Assembly (NCBI RefSeq): GCF_029892095.1
Contig: NZ_JARZAE010000004.1
Coordinates: 6,200,001 to 6,264,000, forward strand
Source: Kitasatospora sp. MAP12-44
GTDB taxonomy: Bacteria; Actinomycetota; Actinomycetes; Streptomycetales; Streptomycetaceae
Length of the DNA: 64,000 nt
Reading direction: 5' to 3'
This document shows positions 34,020 to 42,426 of this stretch, one piece after another (position 1 is the stretch's first letter; every line of letters begins with the position of its first letter). A model generated the notes under the pieces. The model ran no database searches. It had not been told where the DNA came from and worked only from the letters and a program-made list of their open reading frames with translations. Made by a program: the position numbers and the translations under genes.

Positions 34020-34901
34020 CTAGCAGCCGCGCGACTCGGCGCGGCGGGCGCGCACGTCGCCGACCTTCTGGCCGACCTTGCGGCGGATCACCAGCAGTGG
34101 GGCCATCGCGGCCAGCGCGATCTGCGCGACGGCACCGACGTGCATCAGCACATCGCCGCCCGGCAGGCCGGTCGCCCAGGCGGCCAAGCAGCCGATCGAG
34201 ACGACGATCCAGGCCAGCGTGGCGGTGGCCAGCAGGCCCTGCGGCTTGGGGTACTCGACCTGGCTGACCATCAGGTACGCCACGCCGAAGATCGCCAGCA
34301 GCCCGACCAGGAACGGCGGGTCGAGCAGCACGATGGCGATCACCGTCATGGCGCCCATCGGGCAGGGCATGCCCTGGAAGACGCCCGGACGCAGCTTGAC
34401 CGTCGAGAAGCGGGCCAGCCGCAGCACGACCGCCAGCAGCACCGTCAGCGCGATGAAGGCGGAGAGCCCCTGCTTACCGCCGGGCGCGACGATGCCCCAG
34501 ACCGCGACGAAGTAGGCCGGCGCGATGCCGAAACTGATCAGGTCGGCCAGGTTGTCGAGCTCGGCGCCGAGCGCGGAGGCGCGCAGCTTGCGCGCCACCA
34601 GGCCGTCGAAGAGGTCGCACATCGCGCCGAGCAGCAGCAGGGTGACCGCAGTCGCCGCACCGTGCCGGGCGTTGCCGGTGCCGGTGCCGGTGATGTGCGG
34701 GATGAGCATCTTCGTGGTGATCGAGTAGATCGCCAGGAAGCCGCAGACGGCGTTGCCCAGGGTCAGGAAGTCGGCCGTGGACAGGGTCTGCGGCGAGCGC
34801 GGCGCGCGCAGCTCGCGATCGCGCGCCCAGCGGCGCCGACGCAAGTCGGTCTCGTCCGACTCGCTGAGTCCGACGAGTGTTTCGGGATCAGTCACGGTCA
34901 A
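34020..34901 (-). CDS. pssA: CDP-diacylglycerol-serine O-phosphatidyltransferase
   Basis: Makes phosphatidylserine at the membrane. The protein of about 293 residues has several transmembrane helices and the CDP-alcohol transferase motif DGLVARKLRASALGAELDNL followed by AD (DG-x2-AR-x7-G-x3-D-x3-D). The start is either TTG 34901, with GGGGGTGA six bases upstream, or GTG 34895, which overlaps the psd stop (GTGACTGA). Either way it is coupled to psd, which turns its product into phosphatidylethanolamine. Confidence 0.95.
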   Translation of the reverse strand: MTVTDPETLVGLSESDETDLRRRRWARDRELRAPRSPQTLSTADFLTLGNAVCGFLAIYSITTKMLIPHITGTGTGNARHGAATAVTLLLLGAMCDLFDGLVARKLRASALGAELDNLADLISFGIAPAYFVAVWGIVAPGGKQGLSAFIALTVLLAVVLRLARFSTVKLRPGVFQGMPCPMGAMTVIAIVLLDPPFLVGLLAIFGVAYLMVSQVEYPKPQGLLATATLAWIVVSIGCLAAWATGLPGGDVLMHVGAVAQIALAAMAPLLVIRRKVGQKVGDVRARRAESRGC

Positions 34902-35580
34902 GGCGTGTCACCCCCGCGGTGGTCTTCTGGCCGACCGTGACGCCGACCTCGACGCCGGCCGGTAGGTAGGTGTCGACGCGGGAGCCGAAGCGGATCAGAC
35001 CGATCCGCTCGCCCTGCTCGACCTTGGTCCCGGCGCCCGTGTACGGCACGATCCGGCGCGCCACGGCGCCCGCGATCTGCACCATCTCGATGTCGCCGAG
35101 CTCGGTGTCGAAGTGCCAGACCACCCGCTCGTTGCGGTCGCTGTCCTTGTTGAACGCGGGCACGAAACCACCGGCGATGTGCTCGACGGAGGTCACCGTG
35201 CCGGGCAGCGGGGCCCGGTTGACGTGAACGTTGAGCGGGCTCATGAAGATCGCGACGCGGGTCCGGCCGTCCGGCCAGGCGTCGATGCTCTGCACCACTC
35301 CGTCGGCCGGCGAGATCACTCTGCCCGTGCCGATCTCACGCTCGGGGTCGCGGAAGAACCACAGCATGCCCGCGCTCAGCGCGCAGGCGGGGACCGCGGC
35401 CACCGCCCACTTGCCGTTCCGCTTGGTGAGAGCGGTGGTGAGGGCTGCGGTGGCCAGGGTCGGGACGAACCAGGGGGTGGCTCCGCGCGCGATGGTCACG
35501 CGGGGTCGCCGGCCGGCCGTCTCGGTGGCGAGGACATCGCGATCCGTGACGGAGGTGTGAGGGGACGGGCTGATGGGCAT
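34888..35580 (-). CDS. psd: Phosphatidylserine decarboxylase, short type
   Basis: Decarboxylates phosphatidylserine to phosphatidylethanolamine. The 230-residue proenzyme has one N-terminal hydrophobic pair of segments, MSPLNVHVNRAPLPG, and the self-cleavage site RFGS (G199-S200), where Ser becomes the pyruvoyl group; this replaces the LGST of the long type. ATG 35580 starts the protein and is followed by a charged leader. Operon psd-pssA, overlapping. The 346-bp region upstream (35581-35926) holds no gene. Confidence 0.95.
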   Translation of the reverse strand: MPISPSPHTSVTDRDVLATETAGRRPRVTIARGATPWFVPTLATAALTTALTKRNGKWAVAAVPACALSAGMLWFFRDPEREIGTGRVISPADGVVQSIDAWPDGRTRVAIFMSPLNVHVNRAPLPGTVTSVEHIAGGFVPAFNKDSDRNERVVWHFDTELGDIEMVQIAGAVARRIVPYTGAGTKVEQGERIGLIRFGSRVDTYLPAGVEVGVTVGQKTTAGVTRLDRD

Positions 35581-35926
35581 CGAAGACCTTTGTCGCGGGC
35601 CCTGAGTTTTGGCACAGTACGGCCGCTGCACGGGGGCCACCGCGGGGATCGGGTGAGAAAGGGACAGCTGCTGTCCCGGAGGATGCTATCGGGAGCAGGT
35701 GGTGGGTGGGCAACCCGCCTGCTCGTTCAACTGTCCGCAGCCGGGCCGCTGTGCGCGCGCTATGTATACGACCGTAGCGGCCCGGAGTCCCGACCCCAAG
35801 AGGTCTGACAAGATCCGTGAGCGATCTCTCAGCCCCACGGGTGACACCGGGGGGCGTGCGGAAGCAGTCACAGGGCGCATGCACTCCGGCACGAGCCCCG
35901 TGACCTGCGCGGACCGCTAGGGCCGG
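35581..35926. other. Gene-free region between acyl-CoA dehydrogenase and psd
   Basis: This is the long upstream region of psd. The minus strand has a TATACAT (35763-35769) that could be a -10 box, but no well-spaced -35 was found. Short inverted repeats occur (for example GCAGGTGG..CCCGCCTGC around 35696-35722). No convincing ORF or RNA family was recognised. Confidence 0.4.
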
Positions 35927-37129
35927 CTACTCGGCGAGCTTGTACTCCTCCAGCAGGCGGCGGCCGACGATCATCTTCTGGATCTCCGCGGTGCCCTCGC
36001 CGATCAGCAGCATCGGGGCCTCCCGGTAGAGCCGCTCGATCTCGTACTCCTTGGAGAAGCCGTAGCCGCCGTGGATCCGGAAGGCGTCCTCGACGACCTC
36101 CTTGCAGTACTCGGAGGCGAGATATTTGGCCATTCCGGCCTCGAGGTCGTTGCGCTCGCCGCTGTCCTTCTTGCGGGCGGCCATCACCATCATCTGGTGC
36201 GCGGCCTCGACCTTGGTGGCCATCTCGGCCAGCTTGAACTGGATCGCCTGGTGCTCGCAGATCTTCTTTCCGAAGGTGGAGCGCTGCTGGGCGTAGGAGA
36301 TGCCGAGTTCGAAGGCGCGCCGGGCGACACCGCAGCCGCGGGCGGCCACGTTGACCCGGCCGACCTCGACGCCGTCCATCATCTGGTAGAAGCCCTTGCC
36401 CGGGACGCCGCCCAGCACGCGATTGGCTGGAATTCGCACATCCTGGAGCACCAGCTCGGTGGTGTCGACGCCCTTGTAGCCCATCTTCTCGATCTTGCCG
36501 GGCACGGTCAGCCCGGGGACCGTCGGGTTCGGACCGAAGCCGGCCGTCTTCTCGATCAGGAAGGTGGTCATGTTGCGGTACGGGGTGCTGCCGCCCTCGT
36601 CGGTCTTGCAGAGCACCGCGACCAGGGTGGAGGTGCCACCGTTGGTCAGCCACATCTTCTGCCCGTTCAGGACGTACTCGTCGCCGTCCTTGACACCCTT
36701 GGTGGAGATCGCCGCGACGTCGGAGCCCAGGCCCGGCTCGGACATCGAGAAGGCGCCGCGGATCTCGCCGGCCGCCATCCGGGGCAGGAAGTACTCCTTC
36801 TGCTCCTGGGTGCCGTGCGCGTTGATCATGTGGGCCACGATGAAGTGCGTGTTGACGATGCCGGAGACCGACATCCAGCCACGGGCGATCTCCTCGACCA
36901 CCAGGGCGTAGGTGAGCAGCGACTCGCCCAGGCCGCCGAACTCCTCGGGGATGGTCAGGCCGAAGAGGCCCAGCTGCTTCATCCCCTCGACGATCGCGGT
37001 CGGGTACTCGTCCTTGTGCTCCAGCTCGGTGGCGACCGGGATGATCTCCTTGTCGACAAAGTCCCGCACGGTGGCGAGGATGTCCCGCTGGATCTCGGTG
37101 AGGCCGTCGGTCTGTGCGAGGCGTCCCAT
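35927..37129 (-). CDS. Acyl-CoA dehydrogenase, probable methylsuccinyl-CoA dehydrogenase
   Basis: A 400-residue FAD acyl-CoA dehydrogenase with GAFSMSEPGLGSDVA, WLTNGG, the RSTFGKKICEHQAIQF helix and the catalytic base E378 in GEGTAEIQ. In the ethylmalonyl-CoA pathway the step from (2S)-methylsuccinyl-CoA to mesaconyl-CoA needs such an enzyme, and its place after ccr, ecm, mcl and the MaoC gene supports that assignment. It lacks the long N-terminal extension of the proteobacterial enzyme, so the specificity is inferred from context. A hairpin at 37166-37199 separates it from the gene before it. Confidence 0.87.
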   Translation of the reverse strand: MGRLAQTDGLTEIQRDILATVRDFVDKEIIPVATELEHKDEYPTAIVEGMKQLGLFGLTIPEEFGGLGESLLTYALVVEEIARGWMSVSGIVNTHFIVAHMINAHGTQEQKEYFLPRMAAGEIRGAFSMSEPGLGSDVAAISTKGVKDGDEYVLNGQKMWLTNGGTSTLVAVLCKTDEGGSTPYRNMTTFLIEKTAGFGPNPTVPGLTVPGKIEKMGYKGVDTTELVLQDVRIPANRVLGGVPGKGFYQMMDGVEVGRVNVAARGCGVARRAFELGISYAQQRSTFGKKICEHQAIQFKLAEMATKVEAAHQMMVMAARKKDSGERNDLEAGMAKYLASEYCKEVVEDAFRIHGGYGFSKEYEIERLYREAPMLLIGEGTAEIQKMIVGRRLLEEYKLAE

Positions 37130-37165
37130 CGTGCGGCTCCGAATTCATAGGAGGTAAGAGGATGG

Positions 37166-37199
37166 GGGGCTCCGCGAAGCGTGACTTCCGCGGAGCCCC
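37166..37199 (-). terminator. Intercistronic hairpin between the MaoC and acyl-CoA dehydrogenase genes
   Basis: GGGGCTCCGCG (37166-37176) pairs perfectly with CGCGGAGCCCC (37189-37199) around a 12-base loop. It lies downstream of the leftward MaoC gene and upstream of the dehydrogenase start, so it may end part of the ccr transcripts or stabilise the upstream mRNA. Confidence 0.7.
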
Positions 37200-37240
37200 G
37201 ACCGTCGCGGGGCCGATGACGGCGGCCCCAGGACGGTGGT

Positions 37241-37744
37241 CTAGGAGAGGGGCTCAGGGCGGCCGGGCTGCTCGCCGCCGCGGGCCTTGGTGTACGTCGC
37301 GGTCGGCACCATCACCTTGCGGCGGAAGATGCAGACGACCGTGCCGTCCTGCTTGTAGCCCTTGGTCTCGACATAGACGATGCCGCGGTCGTCCTTGGAC
37401 TTGGACGGCCACTTGTCGAGCACCAGCGTCTCGCCGTACAGGGTGTCGCCGTGGAAGGTCGGTGCGATGTGGCGCAGCGACTCGATCTCCAGGTTGGCGA
37501 TCGCCTTGCCGGAGACGTCCGGCACCGACATGCCCAGCAGCAGCGAGTAGATGTAGTTGCCGACGACGACGTTCTTGCCGAAGTCGGTCGTCTTCTCGGC
37601 GTAGTTGGTGTCCAGGTGGAGCGGGTGGTGGTTCATGGTCAGCAGGCAGAAGAGGTGATCGTCGTACTCAGTGACGGTCTTCCCGGGCCAGTGCTTGTAG
37701 ACCGCGCCGACCTCGAACTCTTCGTAGGTGCGTCCGAACTGCAT
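37241..37744 (-). CDS. mch: MaoC-family hydratase, probable mesaconyl-CoA hydratase
   Basis: A 167-residue single hot-dog protein with the MaoC pattern (YDDHLFCLLTMNHHPLHLD, residues 27-45, and GKNVVVGNYIYSLL). In pathway context it would hydrate mesaconyl-C1-CoA to beta-methylmalyl-CoA. The known proteobacterial enzyme is about twice this length (double hot-dog), so this one probably works as a dimer. It lies 13 bp after the lyase gene in the ccr-ecm-mcl-mch run. Confidence 0.85.
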   Translation of the reverse strand: MQFGRTYEEFEVGAVYKHWPGKTVTEYDDHLFCLLTMNHHPLHLDTNYAEKTTDFGKNVVVGNYIYSLLLGMSVPDVSGKAIANLEIESLRHIAPTFHGDTLYGETLVLDKWPSKSKDDRGIVYVETKGYKQDGTVVCIFRRKVMVPTATYTKARGGEQPGRPEPLS

Positions 37745-37757
37745 CTCAGTGACCTCC

Positions 37758-38717
37758 TCAGGCCTGCGGGGCTTCGAACTTGCTGGTGCGCTCGAAGCCG
37801 GCCGCCCGGCCCTTGCCCGCGATGACCAGGGCCATCTTGCGGGAGGCCTCGTCGATCATCTCGTCACCGAGCATCGCGGAGCCCTTGGCGCCGCCGGCCT
37901 CCGAGGTGCACCAGTCGTAGGCGTCCAGGATCAGCTCGGCGTGGTCGTAGTCCTCCTGCGAGGGCGAGAAGATCTCGTTCGCGGCGCCGACCTGGTCCGG
38001 GTGCAGCACCCACTTGCCGTCGAAGCCCAGCGCGGCCGCGCGGCCGGCCACCTCGCGGTAGCCGTCGGTGTTGCGGATCTGCAGGTACGGGCCGTCGATG
38101 GCCTGCAGGTCGTGCATCCGGGCCGCCATCAGGATGCGCATCAGGATGTAGTGGTACGCGTCCGCCGGGTAGCCGGGCGGCTGCTGGCCGACCACCAGGG
38201 TCTTCATGTTGATCGAGGCCATGAAGTCGGCCGGGCCGAAGATGATGGTCTCCAGGCGCGGCGAGGCTCCGGCGATCTCGTCGACGTTCACCAGGCCCTT
38301 GGCGTTCTCGATCTGCGCCTCGATGCCGATCTTGCCGACCTCGAAGCCCATGGTCTTCTCGATCTGGGTCAGCAGCAGGTCCAGCGCCTTGACCTGGGTG
38401 GCGTCCTGCACCTTGGGCAGCATGATGCAGTCCAGGTTCGGGCCGGCGCCCTCGACGACGGTGACCACGTCGCGGTACGTCCAGTGGGTGGTCCAGTCGT
38501 TGACCCGGACGACCTTGGTCTTCTTGCCCCAGTCGCCGTTGTTCAGCGCGTCGACGATGTTGTGCCGGGCGCTCTCCTTGACCAGCGGGGCGCAGGCGTC
38601 CTCGAGGTCCAGGAAGACCTGGTCGGCGGGCAGGCCCTGGGCCTTCTCCAGGAAGCGCGGGTTGCTCCCGGGGACCGCGAGGCACGAGCGGCGGGGGCGG
38701 AGACGATTCACCGTCAT
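37758..38717 (-). CDS. mcl: L-malyl-CoA/beta-methylmalyl-CoA lyase (CitE-like)
   Basis: A 319-residue TIM-barrel protein of the HpcH/CitE family. FLDLEDACAP at 35-44 and the region IGIEAQIENAKGL (metal and substrate ligands) are present, with RVNDW for CoA/phosphate. It cleaves beta-methylmalyl-CoA to propionyl-CoA and glyoxylate (and malyl-CoA to acetyl-CoA and glyoxylate), the exit step of the ethylmalonyl-CoA pathway. ATG 38717 overlaps the mutase stop (ATGA), so it is translationally coupled. Confidence 0.93.
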   Translation of the reverse strand: MTVNRLRPRRSCLAVPGSNPRFLEKAQGLPADQVFLDLEDACAPLVKESARHNIVDALNNGDWGKKTKVVRVNDWTTHWTYRDVVTVVEGAGPNLDCIMLPKVQDATQVKALDLLLTQIEKTMGFEVGKIGIEAQIENAKGLVNVDEIAGASPRLETIIFGPADFMASINMKTLVVGQQPPGYPADAYHYILMRILMAARMHDLQAIDGPYLQIRNTDGYREVAGRAAALGFDGKWVLHPDQVGAANEIFSPSQEDYDHAELILDAYDWCTSEAGGAKGSAMLGDEMIDEASRKMALVIAGKGRAAGFERTSKFEAPQA

Positions 38718-40732
38718 GATGTGAGGGTCTCTTTCTTGAAGGGGCTGAGCCTGTTGGCGAGCCGGATCTCGTCCACGATCCGGCCGATGATGGTGGTGAT
38801 GCCGAAGTCCTTCGGGGTGAACACGGCGGCGACGCCGGCGGCCTTGAGGGCCTCGCCGTCCGCCGCTGGGATGATGCCACCCACGATCACCGGGACATCC
38901 TCCACCCCGGCCCGGCGCAGCCGCTGCAGAACGTCCGGAACGAGTTCCGGATGCGCGCCCGAGAGGATCGACAGGCCGACGCAGTGCACGTCCTCGGCGA
39001 CCGCCGCCGAGACGATCTGCTCGGGCGTCAGCCGGATGCCCTGGTAGACCACCTCGAACCCGGCGTCGCGGGCCCGTACGGCGATCTGCTCGGCGCCGTT
39101 GGAGTGGCCGTCCAGGCCGGGCTTGCCGACCAGCAACCGCAGCTTGCCGACGCCCAGTTCGGCGGCCGTGGCGGCCACCGCCTCGCGGACGGCCGCGAGT
39201 TCGCCGCCCGGCTCGGCCGCCACCGCGACCGGCGCGCCGCCGACCCCGGTGGGGGCGCGGTACTCGCCGAAGACCTCGCGCAGCGCGAAGGACCACTCGC
39301 CGGTGGTCACCCCGACCCGCGCGCAGGCCAGCGTGGCGCCCATCAGGTTCTCGCTGGTCCTGGCGACCGTCTTGAGGTGGTCGAGGGCGGCCAGCACGCC
39401 GGCCTCGTCCCGTCCGGCCTTCCAGGCCTCGAGGCCCCGCAGCACGGCCTGCTCGGAGGCCGGGTCGACGACCATGATGGCGCCGTCCAGGTCGGCCGTG
39501 AGCGGGCTCTCCTCGGTGGTGTCGAAGCAGTTGACCCCGACGATCCTGTCCTCGCCGGCCTCGATCCGGGCCCGCCGCTCGGCATGCGAGGTGACCAGGG
39601 CGGACTTCAGGTAGCCGCTCTCGACGGCCGGGATCACGCCGCCCATCTCCAGCACCTTGGCGATCTCGGCCTCCGCGCCGGCCAGCAGCTCGGCGGTCTT
39701 GCTCTCGATCACGGTGGAGCCGTTGAAGATGTCGCCGTACTCCAGCAGGTCCGACTCGTAGGCCAGCACCTGCTGGATCCGCAGCGACCACTGCTGGTCC
39801 CACGGGCGCGGCAGGCCGAGCGCCTCGTTCCAGGCGGGCAGCTGGACGGCCCGCGCCCGGGCGTCCTTGGAGAGCGTGACGGCCAGCATCTCCAGCACGA
39901 TCCGCTGGACGTTGTTCTCCGGCTGGGCCTCGGTCAGGCCCAGCGAGTTGACCTGCACGCCGTAGCGGAACCGGCGCTGCTTGGCGTCCTGGATCCCGTA
40001 GCGCTCCGTCGTGACCTTCTCCCAGAGCTGGGCGAAGGCGCGCATCTTGCACATCTCCTCGATGAACCGGACTCCCGCGTTCACGAAGAACGAGATCCGC
40101 CCGACCACCTCGCCCATCCGCTCGGCCGGCACCTGGCCGGAGTCGCGGACGGCGTCCAGCACGGTGATCGCGGTGCACATCGCGAAGGCGATCTCCTGCA
40201 CCGGGGTCGCCCCGGCCTCCTGCAGGTGGTAGCTGCAGATGTTGATCGGGTTCCACTTGGGGAGGGTGCCGACCGTGTAGGCGATCATGTCGGTGATCAG
40301 GCGCACCGACGGGCCGGGCGGGAAGACGTGCGTCCCGCGCGACAGGTACTCCTTGACGATGTCGTTCTGGGTGGTGCCGGTGAGCTTGGAGACGTCCGAG
40401 CCCTGCTCCTCGGCCACCACCTGGTACATCGCCAGCAGCCACATCGCGGTGGCGTTGATGGTCATCGAGGTGTTGGTCTGCTCGAGCGGGATGCCGTCGA
40501 ACAGCGCCCGCATGTCGCCGACGTGCCCGACCGGGACCCCGACCCGGCCGACCTCGCCGCGGGCCAGCACGTGGTCCGAGTCGTAGCCGGTCTGGGTGGG
40601 CAGGTCGAAGGCGACCGAGAGGCCGGTCTGGCCCTTGGCGAGGTTCTTGCGGTAGAGCGCGTTGGAGTCGCTCGCCGTGGAGTGCCCGGCGTAGGTCCGC
40701 ATCAGCCAGGGGCGGTCCTTCTTACGCTCCAT
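38714..40732 (-). CDS. ecm: Ethylmalonyl-CoA mutase (MeaA), B12-dependent
   Basis: A 672-residue adenosylcobalamin mutase that rearranges ethylmalonyl-CoA to methylsuccinyl-CoA. It has a TIM-barrel substrate domain (RTYAGHSTASDSNALYRKNL, TINATAMWLLAMY) and a C-terminal B12 domain with the DxHxxG motif (D541-G-H543, lower cobalt ligand H543), LSILSGAH and VGGIIP. Subunits are single and complete, as for MeaA, not the two-subunit methylmalonyl-CoA mutase. ATG 40732 overlaps the ccr stop (TGATG). The cofactor pathway genes lie 9 kb to the left. Confidence 0.96.
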   Translation of the reverse strand: MERKKDRPWLMRTYAGHSTASDSNALYRKNLAKGQTGLSVAFDLPTQTGYDSDHVLARGEVGRVGVPVGHVGDMRALFDGIPLEQTNTSMTINATAMWLLAMYQVVAEEQGSDVSKLTGTTQNDIVKEYLSRGTHVFPPGPSVRLITDMIAYTVGTLPKWNPINICSYHLQEAGATPVQEIAFAMCTAITVLDAVRDSGQVPAERMGEVVGRISFFVNAGVRFIEEMCKMRAFAQLWEKVTTERYGIQDAKQRRFRYGVQVNSLGLTEAQPENNVQRIVLEMLAVTLSKDARARAVQLPAWNEALGLPRPWDQQWSLRIQQVLAYESDLLEYGDIFNGSTVIESKTAELLAGAEAEIAKVLEMGGVIPAVESGYLKSALVTSHAERRARIEAGEDRIVGVNCFDTTEESPLTADLDGAIMVVDPASEQAVLRGLEAWKAGRDEAGVLAALDHLKTVARTSENLMGATLACARVGVTTGEWSFALREVFGEYRAPTGVGGAPVAVAAEPGGELAAVREAVAATAAELGVGKLRLLVGKPGLDGHSNGAEQIAVRARDAGFEVVYQGIRLTPEQIVSAAVAEDVHCVGLSILSGAHPELVPDVLQRLRRAGVEDVPVIVGGIIPAADGEALKAAGVAAVFTPKDFGITTIIGRIVDEIRLANRLSPFKKETLTS

Positions 40733-42102
40733 CAGATGTCCCTGCTGTGCTTGATGTTCCGCTCGTCAAGCTCGCGGAAGAGGTTGATCGCCGGCAGGTG
40801 CTGCTCGCGGAACTCCGCGTTGCGCACGCCCAGGCCCTCGGTGGGGGCGAGGCAGAGCACGCCGACCTTGCCCTGGTGCCTGTTCTGGTGCACGTCGAGC
40901 GAGGCCTGGCCGGTCTGCTCCAGCGAGTACACCTTGGAGAGGGTCGGGTGGATCTTGCCCTTGGCGACCAGCCGGTTGGCCTCCCAGGCCTCGCGGTAGT
41001 TGGCGAAGTGCGAGCCGACGATCTTCTTCAGCGACATCCACAGGTATCGGTTGTCGTACTGGTGCATGTAGCCCGAGGTCGAGGCGCAGGTGACGATCGT
41101 GCCGCCCTTGCGGGTCACGTAGACCGAGGCGCCGAAGGTCTCCCGGCCCGGGTGCTCGAAGACGATGTCCACGTCCTCGCCGCCGGTCAGCTCGCGGATA
41201 CGACCGCCCAGGCGCTTCCACTCGCGCGGGTCCTGGTTGTTCTCGTCCTTCCAGAACTTGTAGCCCTCGGCGCTGCGGTCGATGATCGCCTCGGCGCCCA
41301 TCGCGCGGCAGATGTCGGCCTTCTGCTCACTGGAGACCACGCAGATCGGGGTCGCGCCGCCGGCCAGCGCGTACTGGGTGGCGTACGAGCCCAGGCCGCC
41401 GCTGGCGCCCCAGATCAGCACATTGTCGCCCTGCTTCATGCCGGCGCCGTTGCGCGAGACCAGCTGGCGGTAGGCGGTGGAGTTGACCAGGCCCGGGGAG
41501 GCGGCCTCCTCCCAGGTCAGGTGCGCGGGCTTGGGCATCAGCTGGTTGGTCTTGACCAGCGCCAGCTGGGCCAGGCCGCCGAAGTTGGTCTCGAAGCCCC
41601 AGATCCGCTGCTCCGGGTCCATCATCGTGTCGTTGTGGCCGTCCGAGCTCTCCAGCTCGACGGACAGGCAGTGCGCGACGACCTCGTCACCGGGCTTCCA
41701 GGCGTTGACGCCGGCGCCGGTGCGCAGCACCACGCCCGCCAGGTCCGAGCCGAGCACGTGGTACGGCAGGTCGTGGCGCTTGGTGAGCGGCGAGAGGCGG
41801 CCGTAGCGCTCCAGGAAGCCGAAGGTGGAGACCGGCTCGAAGATCGAGCTCCACACCGTGTTGTAGTTCACCGCGCTCGCCATCACGGCGACCAGTGCCT
41901 CGCCCGGGCCGAGCTCGGGGAGCGCGACGTCGTCGAGGTGAAGGGACTTGCGCGGGTCCTTGTCGCGGCTGTCGAGGCCGGCGAACATCTGCTCCTCGTC
42001 CTTGTGCAGCGTCACTGCCCGGTAGGAATCCGGCAGTTTGAGCGCCGCGAAGTCCGCCGCGGTGCTGTCGGAGCTGAGGATCGCGTCGAGGATTTCCTGC
42101 AT
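40732..42102 (-). CDS. ccrA: Crotonyl-CoA carboxylase/reductase
   Basis: Reductive carboxylation of crotonyl-CoA with CO2 and NADPH to ethylmalonyl-CoA; it also supplies polyketide extender units in streptomycetes. The 456-residue medium-chain dehydrogenase fold has GSDLAGVVLRTGAGV, IWGASGGLGSYATQYAL (NADPH), FEHPGRETFGASVYV and ASTSGYMHQYDNRYLWMS. ATG 42102 has GGAGGCAGCC directly upstream. First gene of the pathway operon. The upstream region holds two palindromes (42286-42322) that probably bind the TetR protein encoded just before it. Confidence 0.97.
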   Translation of the reverse strand: MQEILDAILSSDSTAADFAALKLPDSYRAVTLHKDEEQMFAGLDSRDKDPRKSLHLDDVALPELGPGEALVAVMASAVNYNTVWSSIFEPVSTFGFLERYGRLSPLTKRHDLPYHVLGSDLAGVVLRTGAGVNAWKPGDEVVAHCLSVELESSDGHNDTMMDPEQRIWGFETNFGGLAQLALVKTNQLMPKPAHLTWEEAASPGLVNSTAYRQLVSRNGAGMKQGDNVLIWGASGGLGSYATQYALAGGATPICVVSSEQKADICRAMGAEAIIDRSAEGYKFWKDENNQDPREWKRLGGRIRELTGGEDVDIVFEHPGRETFGASVYVTRKGGTIVTCASTSGYMHQYDNRYLWMSLKKIVGSHFANYREAWEANRLVAKGKIHPTLSKVYSLEQTGQASLDVHQNRHQGKVGVLCLAPTEGLGVRNAEFREQHLPAINLFRELDERNIKHSRDI

Positions 42103-42285
42103 GGCTGCCTCCGAAGGCGTACCTGTGTTTGAGGGCGCACAGGGCGTCTGGGGGAGCCGGGAGCGGACACCGGCTTCGCTGAGGGTCGGGTGGGTGACTG
42201 GCTCGCCCCCGGGGTGTGGGGACGCCGGACTGCGGCGCGCCGAGGTGGGGAGCCGCGGCGCCGCGACTGGTGAGTAACAAGCTAC

Positions 42286-42322
42286 TGGCACCCTGTGCCA
42301 CTCGTAAAGACACTGGGTGCCA
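42286..42322. promoter_or_regulatory. Paired palindromes in the ccr promoter region
   Basis: TGGCAC-CCT-GTGCCA (42286-42300) is a perfect 6-3-6 palindrome. AGACAC-TGG-GTGCCA (42308-42322) shares its right half, and the centres are 22 bp apart. Further copies lie inside the upstream tetR gene: TGGCAC-CGG-GTGCCA (42576-42590, perfect) and TGGCAC-TCA-GTGC (42522-42534, partial). They are likely operators of the TetR protein at 42427-43308 controlling ccr. Confidence 0.7.
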
Positions 42323-42383
42323 CCAATTTCCGACGCTTTCCAGCACCCCTCAAGAGCCCCTCAAGACCCCTGTGGACATGCCG

Positions 42384-42414
42384 ATGCCCGCCCCGGAAAT
42401 ACCGGAGCGGGCAT
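42384..42414 (-). terminator. Terminator after tetR, before the ccr promoter
   Basis: ATGCCCGCCCCGG (42384-42396) pairs with CCGGAGCGGGCAT (42402-42414) around AAATA, 13 bp with one mismatch. It lies 13 bp downstream of the leftward tetR stop and would isolate ccr transcription from tetR. Confidence 0.85.
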
Positions 42415-42426
42415 GCTGACCTGCAG

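Noticed and set aside
37758..40442. An 894-codon open frame on the minus strand covering the lyase and part of the mutase gene
   Set aside because: The N-terminal two thirds are Arg/Gly/Pro-rich shadow of the mutase gene; the lyase starts at ATG 38717.
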